A DNA stretch of 64,000 nucleotides from Hoplostethus atlanticus (Eukaryota; Chordata; Actinopteri; Trachichthyiformes; Trachichthyidae). Positions 33,009 through 46,360 of this stretch are shown here, one piece after another (positions within the stretch are counted from its first letter, which is position 1; each line of letters opens with the position of its first letter). The stretch spans positions 905,001 through 969,000 of the forward strand of contig JAXDDX010000044.1 of assembly GCA_034670405.1 (NCBI GenBank), read 5' to 3'. Below the pieces are notes generated by a model that saw nothing but the letters and a program-made list of their open reading frames with translations, made no database searches and had not been told where the DNA came from. A program made the translations under genes and the position numbers.

Positions 33009-36000
33009 AATCAATGATATCAAGTGGTTTGCATGTGTGAAATATGTGAGTCTTCTGGCTTTGGTAAACATCAGCCAGCAATCACCTGCAAGTCCCTGTC
33101 ATCTCACAAGGTCTGGACACATCTGAAACCCCCCGCTGTTCATCTTAGATAAGAGGCAGTGCAAGTCAAATGGAGAGTAATCTATATGCTCTTAAGGTGT
33201 GTTTTAAAGTGCTTTCGTTTGGGTCTGCTTCCACTTAGAGAGGTTAAGATCACATTGTCTTACTGTCTTCTGTGCAAAATTACATAGTTCACTGACTTGC
33301 AGGGGAGGAAGACCATTTCATGGTGATTAGGTGTATCTATGGTGGTAGGTTTGTGACTACACGTGTGGGTTGGCAGTTGGGGGAAAACTCGAGACAATGC
33401 TCCACTTCATGAGCACACACTGTACAGAAGCCCTCCCACACAGCCTTTGTTAAGCCCTCTCTCTTGAGCTGGCACTTCAGACTCCCTGAGCCCATTGACT
33501 CCCACTGGATGCTCTCCACTGTGTTTCCTGGTTAAAATATATGGGGGCCTCTCTAATACTGTAACATCCGTATCCACTCTTTTCACACATGCTCCCGTCT
33601 CAGCTAACTGCAGCCAATACAATTTAATCCCATTTGGTGGGCAACTTAAATTCATCCAATTTCACAGATTAGGAGTGGTGGTCTCCCTGCAAAATTTTGC
33701 TTGGTTATGCTCCTGATGTTTCTCCTGCTTTTAGTCTTATGCACTAACAAAAAAGGGAAACACAGATAAACTGCCAAAAATGTTTGAAAATGTCAAAAGT
33801 AGATGCAATTTTCATCTAACATTTGACCTCCAGAAAATATGCCCTACATTTCTAGAGGGCCATTTGGGACCTTTTTCCTCATAATGCTGGTTCTTGTTTT
33901 CTATAAGAAAGGGGGGTTGTTTTAAAGACCACTGAGTGTAGTTTCCATAACAACCATACATCACTATGAATATGGAAAGTCTCCATAATTAAATCCAACT
34001 TATGAACATGCTGAGGCTTTGTGTGGCATTTGCTTTTAATTACAAGGTTAAAAGTTGTTTGATCAAACCGATTGAGAGGAGGAGAAACAGCCATTAATGA
34101 GTCTGTGGAGATGATTGGCAAGATAAGGTGTCACTATTTTGTCTTCCTCATAATAGGTCCCGATAAAACAAGCGCACGATTCTTTGTGTGATGTTAATTT
34201 TCCACAAAGAGAGACTTTTTATATAATTATTCCCATTAAACAAGCCAAGCTTATTTCACACTTCATATTTTCAGCTTCTCTACAGCAGTCCTATTATTCC
34301 ACCTATCATTCAAGTTAATATCGGCAGCATGAGCGTAGTTTGGTGCGGCGGTGCGGGTATGGGGGTTGTTTGCTCTGTGGGAAATGCAGTAATTCTTTCA
34401 AAAGTACAACACAAATAGATGTACTGGGTAGGAGGATGAGAGAAATAAAAGACAAAAGCCCAACCTCTGACAACGGGGATCGGTCTTTCTTATGAAAATG
34501 AACACCGATGGTTTTAATTTACTGACTGCATTAGCCGGCTCCTCTCCAACCAAGCTTGGTGTTGTCTTGTTGGCAGCAGCAAAGTTATTAATGGTGCAAT
34601 AACAGGAGGCAAGCCTGGGCACAGAATATTCTATTCTCTCAGATTGTGTAATGATTTTCCACAGAGGGGAGAGCTGGCTGCTATTTTTCATTGCAGTTTT
34701 TTAAAAATGGAATGGGGAAGGGAGGAAAAAAAACACTGCCCTTTGTGTTAATTGACTTATATCCATCATGGTTGACATTTCATGTCAGTATGAAAAAATC
34801 TGACTATCCTACCAGTATGCTGACTATAACCACATGATGCTTCACTCACTCTTATGTTGGGAAGGGACAGACAAAATGAAAGGATGCGAGGTGTTACATA
34901 AGACAGGGATATTGATAGTACATAAATAAAGCAACCTTAAGATGTCCAATCTGGGAGCGTGTCTACAACCGACCATTCTGACTGATGGACATATCATGGA
35001 AGAGGTCGAGGGGATCGCCGTGGAAACAGAAGAGGGAAAAGGTGAATTCCCAGGCAGGTTCAGTCAATGGATGGCTGCCTGGAAACTTGTGTTTCATTAA
35101 GCCTTTTATAAGGCTAACTCTGCAGGTTCTGTTTTTAATCACAATTACTGGCCAACCTTCCGTGTCTGTCCCGTGATTTATGAGTTTTAAAGCCGTGGAG
35201 TGTTTGTCTGAGAAGGTCAAGCTGCGGGGCAAACGAGTGGATGGCGGCATTATATCACTCTCTTTGTTTCTGTTAGTGAATGAGCAGGCTCCACCTCAAC
35301 CGAGTCCTCTAAAACACACTCACCTTAAAAGTTATCTAAACATACATGTGATCGGCAGTAAACACTTCCTGCATTCGGTAATGCCACTGTGTATGAATCA
35401 ATAAATATCACCCCACCCCCCTTTTTTTTTTGCCACAGCCCTTCATATTGATTCCATGCATGAGCCTGCAGAGTTATCACAAAACAAATTGCACCGACTT
35501 GAATTTGACAATCCCTTTATGAGGGGCGCTTCATTGATTTCTGGATGGTGGCTGTGTTTGGCTCAACACAGCGGAGAGGAGGCGCTCAGCATAGCTTATT
35601 CTGATTGCCTTATTGCCTCGTTGTATTCTGGTGGCAGCTTGTACGGCACCGTGTCAGGAAGTGAAGTCAGTAACTGGTGTTCCACTTCACCATATATCTA
35701 TATACTCTAACTTTTAAGTGTGTTCTCTGTGTTTTTTTTCCCCCCACCTCCTTGTCTGAGCCCTTTTGGGAGCATAGCACTGAGTTGAGACTTTCCCAGA
35801 GGATACGGACGTGTCAGCGAAATCTGTCCTGCAGTGTTGAGGCTTGACACTGCAGTGACAGCGCAACGATATTTCTCCCCTGTTTCAGAACAAATTACCA
35901 CTAGCATGACATCAGAGGCCCCATTATGCACCTAGACCCCCCCCCCCCCACACACACACACACACATCCCTACCCTCCTTCCCCACCCCACCCCCCCTAG

Positions 36001-37400
36001 GTCTCTGGGTAAAGAAGAGGATGGTCTCATTGTTGTATAGCCCTCAGCGCTTTCCATTACTGACTTGACAGGAAGGTAAGCAGCAGAAATGGCTAACCCG
36101 TGAAAACGACTAGCACTGGGTGAAATAAAAGCACAGAAGACAGAGTGGATAAACTAATATCGTGTGACATGATGTGTCTGCGGGACACCAAATACAATTC
36201 ACCTATAGGGTTAAGAGTTTATCCAGAGCTCCAAGGTACACATCCCATTCTTGTTTACTTTCCAACATGCCGCCATCAGCCGACTTCTTTTTTTTCGCCT
36301 CTGCAATTGGCATTCATCTCCGTGTCTTCCTTTCTTTTCCACAAGGTTTTGAGGTCCTCTGTGAAAAGAGAAAAAACGAGTGCCTTCTCTGCCTCCTTTT
36401 CCCCCCGTGTGGAATAAAGCTGCATTTGGAGGGGGGAGCACTGTCATGCATCACACACCAGGAGGAGCAGGGAAACAAACGGGGCCAGATTCATCAAACA
36501 GACATGGAGAGAGGTGCTCGGCAGGATGGGGGAACATTGGGCGTTAATCAAAGTTGAACAGCTAAACTCATTTTATGCCAAGGAGAAAGAAGGGCTGGAG
36601 GTGGGGGGGGGAGGATGGGGGGGAGGGAAGGAAGAAAAAAAAAGTGCTTTGGAATATCTAATCATCTGGAGGTTAGAGATGCGAGGCGTGGCGTGTATCT
36701 TTACTTGCATGGATTCTGCCTTGCGCAAGAGAAAAAAGGGGTGAAGAGTAAATCTCACTATTGACTGAAAAAATAAGATGATGTAATGTAACACACACAC
36801 AAGCCAGACTTATGGGTAATGAAAGCAAAATTTCAGGAGGATCTATATAAGCTGTAGTTCAATTAGCATGTGGAGCTCACTCTGTACACCCTGATGCCGC
36901 CCCATCACTCTGACTTATTTGTTTTTCAAAGTGTTGCTTTGATGTGACCTGTAACGTTGTCCAGTCTATTAGGATATTTAACCAATTAGTAGAGAAGCTC
37001 TCATCCGTCTCGTCCACAGCCCTTAACTGGATGAATGGACTCTTATTTTTTATTTTTTTTGAGGCGTCTGTTTAATCTCTGTGGGCCCCTCGTCTTGCCT
37101 CCCCACCACACCCACTCACCAGACTGATTCTGTCTAATACGAGACAATGGCATCAATGAATTCAAGTAGTTTCTCTGGTGGACAAGAAAGAGAGTCATTA
37201 GCATGCAGGTGACACATTCAAACGGGGCGAGGCCAGATTTTAATCACACCGCATCTCAACAGCTTCCTGACGCTCTGACCTAATTATGCTTTTCCTCCTT
37301 TTCCTGCATTCATCTTAGTTGTTTTTTTTTACACAGGTCCCATCTAAACATATTCAGGATTGGTTGTGATGATTCGCTGGTTCTCGGCTGTTATGCTGAC
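33009..37400. other. non-coding desert, segment 5
   Basis: Unique sequence with a poly-C/(CA)n block at 35937-35966 and G-rich and A-rich runs near 36600-36640. The 33960-34140 stretch is CNE-like. No exon, RNA gene or transposon end is recognised. Confidence 0.5.
33960..34140. promoter_or_regulatory. candidate conserved non-coding element
   Basis: Unique AT-rich stretch with CCATAATTAAATCC, TTTTAATTACAAGG, a TTGATCAAA (LEF/TCF-like) site and GCCATTAATGAG within 150 bases. It is not repetitive. Conservation is inferred, not tested. Confidence 0.3.
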
Positions 37401-40308
37401 TTCAAATGAAGCTTAGCGTGAGCTCAATCAGGAAGGCTACCTCCCCCATTCATATTTTGTCAGCAGGTACAAGCACGCCCCCCAGCTCTGCATCGTCCAA
37501 TCATCCTAGCCCTTCCTCCCTCTCCAGAAACCAATCACTAACCATTTCCCTCTATTTGTATCCCCCTCAGCTTCTGCCATGTTTCTGTCATTTCAGCTGC
37601 CTAAACCGTACCAGACTGACGCACCACCTCTTCCCCCGCCAACCACCAGCATCACGGCTCCATCAGATATCCAGAAGGGTGAGATCTTCAGCCCCTGGGA
37701 GCTTCACCCTATCGCTGGATACCTCTTGGAGTCTACGCCAAACCTATGCTCATGCTCATTTCTCATGTCTGTCAATAAATGCTTATAATTGTAAACCTAT
37801 AGCCTCTCGTGATTGAATTGAATTCGGTGTAAGTATTAAAATGTCCGCACGTGAAAATGTTCAGCCATACGTTGAGCAGAGGCGAGACAGATCTGTTTTA
37901 ATTGATCGTGCTCTGTGGGCTTCTTGGTGAGCACTTCCTCGTCAGGATGCTCTTAAGGTTGGGCGTATCGTCTTACGTCCTCATCTGCCCACTATAACCA
38001 CAACATACAAACCCAGCACTACTGGTGGGCAAGAGACTACATTCATGTTGACTAAAAGAGCATCTGCTAAGATCCATGATGGCGGAATATTGATCCCAGA
38101 GGAAATCTAAATTACTTAGCTCAGCCCACAGATGAACATGGTCACATACATTGTACATATAGGAAAGTATTGACTGGTGAAGCATTGTAGTGGTCTTTAG
38201 TTCATTCTCTGTTGAGTCTCTGTGGGGGGTGACAAAGCAGCAACCTTTCCTCCAGACACAAAGTGAAGACACAGCAGAAGAATCGGTGAACTTGGTGGCT
38301 TTGTCATTAGTTATTTACTTGCACCTCTCAGTGTCAAGGACAGAGAAACACTGCTTTCAGTCGCCCACAGTACGTTACCCTGCAGTAGTGATGAAAGTTG
38401 GATGTCATGCGAAGGCTGTCAGGCTGCATCCAGTTCTCTCTGCTTTGTGGAGCACGTCTCGGTGTATGACATGAATGTACGACGGTCACTCCGGGCCAAG
38501 GGTGTTGGAAAAAAGATTTGGATCGTGTGCCGTTACACTAGAGAAGAGTGTGAGCGAAGTCAAGAAACAAAAGAAAATGTTCCACATAGGATGTTGTCAT
38601 CTCCCTGCTCATGTGTCTGGTAGACATTAATACTGAGATGAGAATGACCTCATCGTGCATTCAGCCAAATCATCATAAATGACATGATATTAACAGACAG
38701 GTTTTTCTTGTCTTGGGCAGTTCTCCATTTTGCTTTAGTTTGTGGTGCTGTGCCCTTGTTATCTGGCCCTCCAGACTAGATTCTCACTGTGAGGCAGAGG
38801 AGCAGAAAGATGGCAGCAATTCTTTTTTGTGCCACGCCACAGGCAAGACTCTTTTCCCTCTGCCCATTACCTCCAGACCAGACTTGGTGTCTCAGCAGGA
38901 CACGCGGCTTCTCCTCCACTCTGGCCCAGACCCACCGGGCTGAGGTTAGTGGACGACCCACTTCAGATCCTGTCAGCACCACTCGCCTGCAGCCAAGGAC
39001 CCCCCCAAAAAAGATGGCACTTTTACAGACAATCAGACAGGAGAAGGACTGGCAGGTCTCTTTCATCCTTCACAATAAAATCACCCAACCACAAATATAT
39101 ACTGTGTGGAGCTCTAGTATCTATTCCATTGCATCCCTTTGTATGACAATATATTCTGATAAATACTTCCTTAAGTACGTGTCAATCTTACTTGTTTTAC
39201 AAAGAGTGATGTAGTTCATTGGCATCATAAACTCAAAAATATCTAAAAATACACTTGCATATTAGCACGGTCTGTCAATCCACGTGAAACAAAGCAGGAG
39301 CGTTTCAATTGTGTGGTTTCAGTGCAAAAAACAAAACAAACCCATTGTGGACTGAAGAAACATAAGTGACAATTACGGCTCAGTGTTTTTAAACGAGCTG
39401 AAGATGTGTATCAAACGCAGACAGGAATCAGAGACGCTTGGATGTTTATGAGTTTAGAGTGACGTGATGAAAATTCTCTTTCTTGCAATATTTTGCCACA
39501 AGACCTAATTTGTTCTCGGGAAAGCATTTGGGTTCGTTTTTTTTTTTTTTTTTAATCTTTATTTTGACATTTTGTTGTTCATGAGGAGAGCAAAAGAAAT
39601 ATCCTATTAACAGGCTCTCTCCTATCTCCCTACATAAATCACTGACATGGAAATGAAACTGTTCTGACAAAGAGGGAGATGGATAGAAGAATACAAATTC
39701 AAAAACATTACACACACATTCACCCTCCCTCCCCTCCTCTTCTCCTCTCCCCTGTTCATATAAAGGTACTTCAGCTATTGGGACACGCTCTGCATAGATA
39801 AGTCTGAGGTAATTTGAAAAAAAGGAAATCCAAGAGGACTTTTGTACATAATTACGTCTGAGTTGCATTCTTCTCGCAGGACGGCGTCGGACAGCTTCAG
39901 CTAATCACTCTGGACAAACTCCTTGATTCTTTGTTAAAGTGCAACAAAGCCATGGATGTCTGATTACCAGTGACGACAATGACACTTGACTGACTATCTC
40001 TCTGTACTCTCTACTAGTGTAAACTCTCACAAAAAACAACTCCTATGATCTGTCTACATATTTATATATATATATTCTTATATTTATAAATATAAGATTA
40101 TATATATTTCCTTTGGAAAAAAAAAATGATGGTCATGCAACAGTGAAACCAAGAAACATGTATCCATTGATCTTTGGGCCCTTTGTCTGAGATAAACTAA
40201 CCAGATTGACCTCATGCTTTGACACAAGTGTCTGCAGTTCAAGTTCCACATACCTCCCTGAGGAGCAGCTGACATTTACTCACTTAAATGTATCACATGC
40301 TCACAGTA

Positions 40309-40360
<52 letters not shown>

Positions 40361-41600
40361 GGTTTTGGGAGAACTTTAGGGACCTAAAGCATGCTAAGAA
40401 ATTGGAATTTGTTGGTCTCCAAACGTGACCTCTCAGCGCCGCCGCAGCTTGGTGATGAACCCCGGGAACCCTGCAGGTGTTTAGAGAGCCCACATGACAA
40501 AGCCCACAGAGCCCATGAAGAGCTCAAACCAGGTTGATGATCAGGAAACACAACTCCTCTGTGGTCTGATAAGGCCGGTAGCAATGCAACAGGCAGTCCT
40601 GGATATAAACAAAGCACTTAATTAAGACAAGGAGTTGCATTTACCTAATCCCAGCTACTTTTGCCGTATCCCAGTAATTATAACATCACTACACAATGTG
40701 AAGGTATACTTGAGGAAGATTCTGGGTGTGGAGAACGCCTTGATGAAGTGGCTCAAAGTGTGACGCTGATAGCGCCAGTGATTGCCAGGAAGACAAGTCT
40801 CTTTGATCTCTCTCAAAGGTTAAGAATAGTGCATGTAATTTATGATTTATTCATATTCTGACTTTTCGTCAGCAGAAAAGCTTTTCATCTAACTGGAAAA
40901 AAATAGTGCATGATTTTTGCATCGTCTACAGAGGAATAAAAAGAGTGCCCCCCCCCCAACCAGCAGGAAAAGGACAATAATGCAACTCTGGCAGGAGGGA
41001 GAAAGCAGAGCCACACAACATGGCGTCCACCGGCAACTCGGAGGATTAAGTAAAGTTCCCCTTTGAGAAATTAACTGCAACACAAAGTGGAGATAAAAGA
41101 AGAAGAGAGAGAGAATAACGAGGCCCGTTCGCCTATACGCAGGGTTGAGTCACGTATTAGAAATCATAGCGTTAAGCTGCCTGACAGATGCTAATGAAGT
41201 GATGTTTACATTTTTGATATGCCGCCTAAACAAAGATAAGACATGCCTCTCCGAAAACAGCGGGCCGCGCCGTCCAAACACCATCCATTGAGCTTGTCAC
41301 CGCAGACATGACAGCTTTCTTCCCCACTAACAACAATGGGCTAGTCATTTCCATATTAATGAGAGAAAAGAAGGGGGGCAATGTTGCTTGTTGTTGTCTT
41401 GGCACCTATTGACAAAGTCTTCAAATAGGTTGTTAATGACCAGCAGCCTGTGGAGTAATCATATCAACGTGTTGCGTAACCCCCCCCTTTATCAAACAGG
41501 ATCCCGGCGCTACCCTACGTGGTTGTTCTTCCGTGAACGTTTGGGGCCCGCTCCCACCCATGAGACAAACATGTGTGCATGCAGGCAGCGACCCATGTGT
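37401..41600. other. non-coding desert, segment 6
   Basis: Includes a transcript-like stretch at 37560-37815 ending in AATAAA, poly-T near 39539-39553 and (CT)n at about 40308-40348. Frames near 38789-39214 overlap on both strands and show no domain. No gene is called. Confidence 0.45.
40308..40348. repeat. (CT)n microsatellite
   Basis: CT tract with a single CG interruption near 40321. Confidence 0.9.
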
Positions 41601-41608
41601 GTGTGCAC

Positions 41609-41612
<4 letters not shown>

Positions 41613-41641
<29 letters not shown>
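41613..41641. repeat. (AC)n microsatellite
   Basis: Perfect AC tract of about 14 units. Confidence 0.9.
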
Positions 41642-42310
41642 GCGGTTGACATCTTGTACAATGGAGAGATATCCTCATCCCACAGGAAGCAGGCATCAGT
41701 ACACCCAAAGGGTAAATACACAATTAGCAGCTCCAGAGTACTCTGGGGCTAATCAAAGGGGATATACAACATCTGTTAGATCCCACAGCATTTACTCCTC
41801 ATAACCTTTTACACCATATAACTGTTACCATAACCTGCTAGCCTAATTAGCTCCATGTACCGCAAGCTATGCACCGATGTTGTCTATTAAAACGTCTAGC
41901 ATCTACACTGGTTGCATTTATGGGCGCTTTATTTTCATCAAAGTTCCAAAAATGTCCTTTCCACTGAACATAAATATTTGTTTTCCCACGTGATATTTTT
42001 TCTGTGTAGGCTTGTGATTCTCTGAGGCATTATTCTAACACTTGACTCTGAGAAGCATCTTCTTGACATAATCTTCCAGCTCATAGTGCATGTCATTAGC
42101 CCCCTAAATTACAAACATCATTACCAGAATTGATTCAAGTTAGCCTCCTGGGGGGCTTCAGTCTGCTGCTCCAACATGGAGCTCATTTTAAGTGTGGTGT
42201 CAATCCTATTTCACAAGTTCAAGCGGACCCAATGGGGGTCTCAACCGTTCACCCCCTCTTTATCCCTGCATAGTGAAGCCTTGCCTCCTCATTAGGAAAG
42301 AGGGGCAGGG

Positions 42311-42312
<2 letters not shown>

Positions 42313-42347
<35 letters not shown>
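42313..42347. repeat. (GT)n microsatellite
   Basis: Perfect GT tract of about 17 units. Confidence 0.95.
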
Positions 42348-42348
<1 letters not shown>

Positions 42349-44705
42349 ATGCATGTGGGTATGTTTCTGCCTCTGAGCAGGAGAATTGAAGTCATTGTGG
42401 CACACTGACCTCTGCAACAACCCCAAACACTGTGACATTATACAGGGCATCGCTGGGGCAAGCTGTGAGAGAGCGCAACAGTGAAGAGGAGCGAGGGCGA
42501 CTTTGAGTCAGAAAAGATAAGGGTTTGATGTTTGAGTGCCCTAAAAAGTTGCATTTAAGTTTGCCGTAGTATTTTATGTTAAAGGGTTTTAGGGGTTTGA
42601 CTTAAGGGGTTTTTTAAGTGGGTTATGTGTGAGCAGCAACGCAGAAAAGCAGAAAATGTAACCTTTTACTACCAATCGACCCATAACCTTACAAAAAATG
42701 TCTTTCTGATTTATACCGTAGCAAAGCTCAAACATAGTTGTGTCTTAGGAAATGTTTTCACTGTAACTTCATTGTAAATGTATCAACATGGTGCCGGAGC
42801 AGACTAGGCGATCTACCGCTGGGTGGTAGTTACGTGTCAAGGGAAACCAACTGGAGTATTACAGGGATTGACAAATAGAAAAACAAATATGCCACTCACA
42901 CGGCATGAGCAAAGCATCAAAATTCACCACACCATATACATTGAATTCCAATTCAACGCGGTCCCTTGTACTCTGGAGCAGCCACTAATTCCAGTCCATG
43001 TAAGAAACATGGTGGGGGTGCTGTGCCTTCAATAATTCATCTGGAGATTGATAGATGTGTGTCTCCAGAGATGCCAGTATGGATAGTATCTTGCTCTGCC
43101 CTCCGCAGAGACTCACTGTGAAGTCTCCCTGTGAATTTGTGAGTATGGAGATCAGGGTCAGAGTTGAACATGAAAAGGTCTGACGGGGTGTTACACGGCA
43201 CCCATACCTCCTCCTGTAATAGGACGCCACAAATCACCCCTATACTTGAGACTCCTCTCAATCTCCGGCGAGATGATTTCTGTTGCAGCAGAGGATTGAC
43301 TGTGGACACATGTAGGGTAAGGGTTTCCATCTTTGGAAATCTAATATGGCACCTTCTAGGTTGTTGACATTGTGTTGTGTGGACGGAAAAGCTATCCGTA
43401 ATCCATATTCTCATATGCCCTTCGTCAGCTCCCTCGCACCACAAGTGTAATCAGACTTAAAGTAAAACAGGTGGGAAGAGACGGATGCTTCAGCTGACAA
43501 TAATTAAAGCGTTTGATGATGTATTATTGTTAGCATTGATTCAACCACAGATTGGGACTTAAGAAAACACAATATCCTCACAGAGCATATGAGCAGCGTA
43601 AGTGGCACAGTGGTTGTCTGCTTTGATTCCTCTGATAGATTACATTAGCTCCTTTAGTTCTCAGTGTGTGTACAGTATCTGCAAGGCATAATAAGACAGT
43701 AGCTCATCTGAGTGCTGTTGCCCTTATATAACAGCTGTCTTTTCTTTGCTCAGGCTTCTTCCTTGTCGATAAGGGAGTACGTCTGAAATCAACAAACCTT
43801 CATATTTATAAACAATAGATACAATCAGATATTCTCAGTTTAGATATCAATAACATCGTAAGAAAAACATGAGATAAAGTGATTGATAACCCATCATGAT
43901 GGCTGTGACTTTGACAAACATGATTTTGAGTCCTTAATGTATATTTACATCTCAGTCTATGAAAATGCACGTCAATTTTCTGTTTATTCCAAGAGGTCCA
44001 TGGAGGTTTTCTTTTGTGCTATCAGATGCACACCCCCACACGTAACCAGTGTGCTGTTGAGAGGTGGACAGTGGTCGATGGGCAGATATTGGAGCATATG
44101 GGGCCCAGGCGGAGTATAGAAATCAAAAGTGGAGAATGGGATTGAGATAACTGAACACACTGAGCACCCTGACTGTCACTTCACACATTTTACTTGATCC
44201 CCGCTGTGTGACAACACAAAGTGGAGTGCTGAGTCTAAAAAGGAAATGAAGAAAGCCACTGTAGTTGCTTGATACTGTACTAGGCCTGTCCTTTCAAATG
44301 CATAACAGAGAAAATCCCTCATGGATTCATGAAATGGTGCCATGTCAATTCTCTGTGCAACAAGTCTAAAAAAAAAGAGCAAAATCAATCATGTCATCCA
44401 TGACCCCAGACATTCACAAAGCAAAGGGGTCATGTGCATCGCTAGTTTGGCCAAATCAATAGTCCTATATGTACCAACACAGCCCAACAATATTTAGTGT
44501 TACTAAATCACATCGACGGGCATACAGCAGCAAAGAAACCATCATCAATAGTCCTGACATAATCAATATTGGGTAGTCAAGATTCACACAGCCCATATAA
44601 GAGCTGAACATAAAGAATCTGTCTCACAGCTCTACATTACAACTACATTCACCTCTCTGCACCTGTTGTCTTATTTAGCGCTATCTCAATTCAGAGGAGA
44701 ACCTT

Positions 44706-44875
44706 TACAAAAACACTAGAGTAATCCTATAGTGAATTTTAGAGGGATACTATACATATATCACAGCGAAGTACATATACCTATAGGAATACTATAGGAA
44801 TGCTATAGCGATACCATACCACACATTATAAGGCCCTATAGGAATACCATAGGAATAGTCTAGTGATTTTTCGTT
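44706..44875. repeat. short repeat with imperfect inverted ends and CTATAGGAAT units
   Basis: Left side CACTAGAGTAATCCTATAGTG; right side, read on the other strand, CACTAGACTATTCCTATGG. Between them, ACTATAGGAAT-like units recur at least four times. It may be a decayed MITE with internal tandem units; no target duplication is clear. Confidence 0.35.
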
Positions 44876-44993
44876 TTGAGGAAAACTGAATTTCATCACT
44901 GAAAACAATCAAGTGAGATTGTTATTAATGAGAAAAAAAACACAAGCTCCGCATTTTTGACCACATTATTATTGTTGAACATCTGAGCACAAA

Positions 44994-45044
44994 GTGTGTG
45001 TGTGTATGCGCGTGTGTATGCGCGTGTGTATGCGCGTGTGCGTG
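44994..45044. repeat. 12-bp minisatellite (GTGTATGCGCGT)n
   Basis: About three successive units with CpG-containing cores, preceded and followed by GT dinucleotides. Confidence 0.85.
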
Positions 45045-45215
45045 GTGAAAAGAGGAGTGGATACTTCTGTGGTGGTGGTGTGTGTGTTGGAGAGAGAGAG
45101 AGAGAGGAGGAGGAGGAGGGGGGGGGTTCTTCTAGGTTTATGTCATTGGTTTAAACGACCCAAGACCCCGCCTTGATAAAACGGAGAGAGTTAGACACAG
45201 TGTGACTACAGCCAA

Positions 45216-45250
<35 letters not shown>

Positions 45251-45257
45251 GAGGGAG
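45216..45257. repeat. (GA)n microsatellite
   Basis: GA tract with one GGG interruption near 45240. A second GA/GGA/G tract lies just upstream at 45091-45127. Confidence 0.9.
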
Positions 45258-45566
45258 AAATAAAGCAGTGAAACAGTTAGACACCTACTCGGCGTCTACG
45301 CTCGGCCGTATCATAATACAGAGGGACGCGTATCAACACATTGCAATATCCGTACCACTCATTTCTATCCCGTCAAAAAAAAAACAACAAGCAAAAACCC
45401 CGCTCTTGTTGCAGCGCGCGCAGGATTAAAAGGTGAAACAGTGGAATCAGAATTACTCCAAATCCACACATGAAACATTTCTTCTTCCCGGAGCGGATGA
45501 TGCTGCCGACGTGTGCCTAAAAAAAAAGTGGGCTTCTCAACTTGCGATTAGACATCATTTATCCAG
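45258..45566 (+). promoter_or_regulatory. candidate promoter and non-coding first exon ending in a strong splice donor
   Basis: CpG-containing sequence (GGCGTCTACG, GGGACGCG, GCAGCGCGCGCAGG) is followed by an ATTAAAAGG box near 45425 and a purine-rich leader. It ends at ATCCAG|GTAAGA (45566/45567), a near-consensus donor. A 16-codon upstream frame (ATG 45470, stop 45518-45520) lies inside, and nothing longer is open, as expected of a 5' UTR exon. By human synteny the next rightward gene on this side is CTBP2, which has distal 5' exons, so this may be an upstream ctbp2 exon. No acceptor partner was identified, and transcription is not shown. Confidence 0.35.
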
Positions 45567-46360
45567 GTAAGATTGCATTACGGAAATGCCCCGAAACCAC
45601 CACCACTACCCCCCCCTTCCCCTTCCCATTTTATTCAGTTTTGTGTTCCGGTATATGAGAGTTGTGACTGGTTGCAATGTGCCCGCCGTTCGTCTCCATG
45701 TCCGCATAAAGCTCTTGACCATGTGTGTCCACCTTACTGCGCCACGAAGATAGGGAACGGTCGGGGTGGTTTGTACACTGAGGGGACGTTATTTCTGACC
45801 ACGTAAAAAAAAAACCTTGTGAAACTGTCAAACGTGAAGCCGAGCCAAGCCAGCGTTTTCCCCTGTAACCTTGCCATCGGTCTCGCGCACCTTTTTTTAT
45901 ATTGCAAGGGTATTCAGCACGGGGGGGGGGGGGGTGCAACATTGTTTTGTTGGGTTTTTTTTTCACGCGCAAGGAGACTGTATCGCTGTATCCAAGTGTG
46001 TAATGGCTCAAAGAAATAGGAAGTGCGTTATTATGTGATGTGTGTGTGTGTGTTTATGGAGTTGTGCTCACTGAGGAGATACCCCACAGTTGATGTAGGC
46101 GAAAATAGTGTTGCGAAAGACGCCATCCTATGTAATCTTAATCGCTGCTGTTTGGGTTGTTCGTCTTTTTTTCTTTTTTTCCTCTTTTTTTTTTTATAAC
46201 ATAAGTGATTACAATGGAGCACATCTGCTGCCCAAGCCGCACCACCAACTCACTAACCTTTCACATGTATTCATTCACTATTGTAAAGATTATGCCTACT
46301 TTTGTGGTGCCTCTTTTTTTAAAAACTTTGAAGAAGCTGCCAAGCATCCTTGGAGTAGAC
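45567..46360. other. non-coding segment downstream of the candidate donor
   Basis: Contains a G14 run at 45921-45934, a short GT tract near 46041 and poly-T near 46180. No exon or protein domain is recognised. Confidence 0.5.

Larger units (their letters stand above)
41601..45050. other. non-coding desert, segment 7
   Basis: Holds (AC)n at 41613-41641, (GT)n at 42313-42347, a repeat relic at about 44706-44875 and a 12-bp minisatellite at 44994-45044. The 42050-42140 part is AT-rich and CNE-like. No coding exon is recognised. Confidence 0.5.

Noticed and set aside
37406..37816. 136-codon Pro/Ser-rich frame
   Set aside because: Composition follows the C-rich sequence; overlapping frames are equally open and none resembles a protein family.
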